A DNA stretch of 5,548 nucleotides from Pseudomonadales bacterium (GTDB lineage Bacteria; Pseudomonadota; Gammaproteobacteria; Pseudomonadales; JAHEIH01), in contig JALRIU010000264.1 in NCBI GenBank assembly GCA_023255355.1, positions 1-5,548 of the forward strand, in the 5' to 3' direction. The notes under the pieces were generated by a model, which saw only the letters and a list, made by a program, of their open reading frames with translations, did not search any database and was not told where the DNA came from. The translations under genes and the position numbers were made by a program. Positions 3,919 to 5,548 of this stretch are shown here, one piece after another (within the stretch, counting starts at the first letter, position 1; every line of letters starts with the position of its first letter).

Positions 3919-5548
3919 ATGAAACTAGCGGTAGAACAACTCTCCCACCAGATCTCAGCGCAACACCCAGCATTTCAAGAAAACTTTACGCCCAACGAAG
4001 ACAGCAGTATAGCTAGCGCTTTGCAACCTAGAGCTATAGCCGCTTTGAGCCACGGCGTCCATATTGCACAACCCGGCTACAATTTATATATCTCGGGGCC
4101 CAACGGCAGTAGCCGCGTCGCCCATGTAAAAACCTTTTTAAAACCCATTGCCAACAGCCGCGTCACCCCTAATGATTGGTTATATGTTAACAATTTCGAT
4201 AACCCTCTTGAGCCGCGGGCTATAAGTTTGCCACCGCAACAAGGCGGTCAATTCTTGAAAGACATCGATGGACTTATTGATGCTCTTTTATCGCTCTTTC
4301 CAACCGCCTTTGAAAACCCTAATTATCTTCGTCAAAAAACCTCTTTACAAAAACTCTATGATCAAACCTATGAAGAGGCAATGGAAGATGTTGAGCGCTT
4401 TGCACTGATCAATAACATGGCCATTTTTAAAGAAGATGGCGCAATAACTTTCACTCCTCTCAGCAACGGCCAACCGATGGAAGAAGCGGAATTCGCTGTG
4501 ATGGATGAAAGCCAACGAGAATCCTTTAGAAACGCCGTTGAACAGGCTGAAGAAATGCTAAACGAGCGTTTGCTTGAACTCCCACAATGGCAAAGAGAGC
4601 TCAATAACAAACTACGCGAACTTCGCGAAAATATTATCCGTCAAAACATTAAACCCCTGTTCGATGTTTTACAGCACAAATACAGCTCACAAACGGGTGT
4701 ACTGCTCTATTTGGCGCAAATGATGACCAATTTGCCGCGCTTTATTGAAGAGCACTACCAAGATAGCGACAAGGAGGACACAGAAAAAGATAATATCATC
4801 CATCAACGAATGTTATTCGAAGCGTCCTTTAAACCCAATTTGATTACCCGCGAACTGGCTCGTAATGGCGCCCCTATCATAATGGAGAGCAATCCAACCT
4901 ATGCTAACTTGTTTGGTCGCATCAATTATCAGAGCGTGCAAGGCAGCCTACATACTAGCTACCGCTCTATCAGCCCTGGTGCACTGCATTTGGCCAATGG
5001 AGGTTTTTTATTACTCGACATAGAAAAACTTATGCGCGAACCCTACACCTGGGAAGCACTTAAGCACTGTTTGCGTGATGGTCGCATTCATATCGACCCA
5101 CAAATCGGAGATTTACCCGGCAGTATCCCCGCTGTACTAAAACCGGAATCCGTGAGCCTAAATGTTAAGGTTATCTTGATAGGCCCGCCTGATATTTACT
5201 ATGGACTCCAGCAATATGACCACGACTTTGATGAATTATTCAGAGTTTTGGTCGATATGGACGACCAGATTGAATGCAACGATCAAAATATTTTCTATTT
5301 TGCGCAAGATGTACGCCAACGTGCTAACGAATTAAAGCTAGCAAATGTAAACAACGAGGCCATCGCCGAGCTGCTCAATTACGCCTGCCGGCTTGCTGAA
5401 AACCAACAAAAATTTTCTGCTAGCATAGATCGAATTATGGAAGTCGTCGTAGAAGCAAACCAATTTGTCGCCAGTAGCTTCACAACCAGCATTGACGCCG
5501 AGCATATACATAGCGCGTTAGAGTTTAGAGCGAGACGCAACGCCCGTC
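3919..5548 (+). CDS. Lon-like ATP-dependent protease, AAA_32 type, C-terminally cut by the window
   Basis: An uninterrupted frame of 543 codons runs off the right edge. Its order matches AAA_32 Lon-family proteases (the LonB/YcbZ-like group, often about 800 residues): PRAIAALSHGVHIAQPGYNLYISGP at 37-61, a Walker A-like GPNGSSR loop (60-66) with no lysine, DWLYVNNFDNPLEPRAISLP (86-105), and a charged, probably coiled-coil insertion (about 140-250). Next come a GRINY segment (333-337), GALHLANGGFLLLDIEKL (354-371, with Walker B ending at D367), WEALKHCLRDGRIHI (378-392), VKVILIGP (417-423, sensor 1) and DELFRVLVDMDD (438-449, with R442 a possible arginine finger). The helical lid follows to about 540. 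The S16 domain with its Ser-Lys dyad would be downstream, so peptidase activity cannot be confirmed. Such proteins are thought to degrade damaged or regulatory proteins in the cytoplasm. AAAAGGA 8 nt before the ATG fixes the start. Confidence 0.9.
   Translation, partial: MKLAVEQLSHQISAQHPAFQENFTPNEDSSIASALQPRAIAALSHGVHIAQPGYNLYISGPNGSSRVAHVKTFLKPIANSRVTPNDWLYVNNFDNPLEPRAISLPPQQGGQFLKDIDGLIDALLSLFPTAFENPNYLRQKTSLQKLYDQTYEEAMEDVERFALINNMAIFKEDGAITFTPLSNGQPMEEAEFAVMDESQRESFRNAVEQAEEMLNERLLELPQWQRELNNKLRELRENIIRQNIKPLFDVLQHKYSSQTGVLLYLAQMMTNLPRFIEEHYQDSDKEDTEKDNIIHQRMLFEASFKPNLITRELARNGAPIIMESNPTYANLFGRINYQSVQGSLHTSYRSISPGALHLANGGFLLLDIEKLMREPYTWEALKHCLRDGRIHIDPQIGDLPGSIPAVLKPESVSLNVKVILIGPPDIYYGLQQYDHDFDELFRVLVDMDDQIECNDQNIFYFAQDVRQRANELKLANVNNEAIAELLNYACRLAENQQKFSASIDRIMEVVVEANQFVASSFTTSIDAEHIHSALEFRARRNAR

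Noticed and set aside
4368..4610. Minus-strand 80-codon serine-rich frame
   Set aside because: Antisense to the coiled-coil-like part of the Lon-like protease. Its serine-rich composition simply mirrors the Glu/Ala-rich codons of the sense strand.

Overview
The window comes from a gammaproteobacterium, probably a marine or aquatic heterotroph related to the Pseudomonas/Cellvibrio/Spongiibacter side of the class. The glutamyl-tRNA synthetase reads like the 494-residue Pseudomonas-type enzyme. The other genes (DUF2147 protein, CybB-type cytochrome b561, Alr4036-type flavin-binding protein, AAA_32 Lon-like protease) are typical of such genomes. GC content looks moderate (low-to-mid 40s by eye) and base use is even across the window. 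No insertion sequence, integrase, phage gene, tRNA, rRNA or CRISPR array is visible. Placement below class level is inference from remembered family sequences.

Layout from left to right: (1) 1-358, minus strand, the N-terminal 119 codons of a secreted GH106-type glycoside hydrolase (alpha-L-rhamnosidase family), cut by the window edge. (2) 359-578, an AT-rich divergent control region with a candidate promoter on each strand, a 9-bp inverted repeat over the minus-strand -10 box, a 10-bp palindrome by its -35 box, and a 10-bp direct repeat at 22-bp spacing. (3) 579-1037, plus, a small exported DUF2147 protein, followed by a strong hairpin lacking a U tract. (4) 1176-1721 and 1699-2244, plus, a four-helix cytochrome b561 overlapping a pyridoxamine-5'-phosphate-oxidase-like FMN protein; the second gene seems to start at a TTG codon inside the first. 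(5) 2249-3733, minus, gltX, converging on the flavoprotein gene with a 4-base gap; its best terminator candidate lies inside the flavoprotein coding sequence. (6) 3734-3918, a divergent intergenic region. (7) 3919-5548, plus, the first 543 codons of a Lon-family AAA_32 ATP-dependent protease; the S16 peptidase domain would lie beyond the window.

Functionally this is mostly ordinary chromosome: one housekeeping gene (gltX), one protein-quality-control gene, a small membrane/flavin redox pair that is probably co-translated, and the edge of what may be a sugar-degradation locus. I found no evidence of a new defence, mobile or RNA-based system. The points most worth checking are the operator-like symmetry in front of the GH106 gene, the overlapping cytochrome/flavoprotein pair, the apparently eroded zinc site of GltX, and the terminator-like hairpin embedded in a convergent coding sequence. 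No gene occupies any of the intergenic stretches, and none of these exceeds 300 bases.
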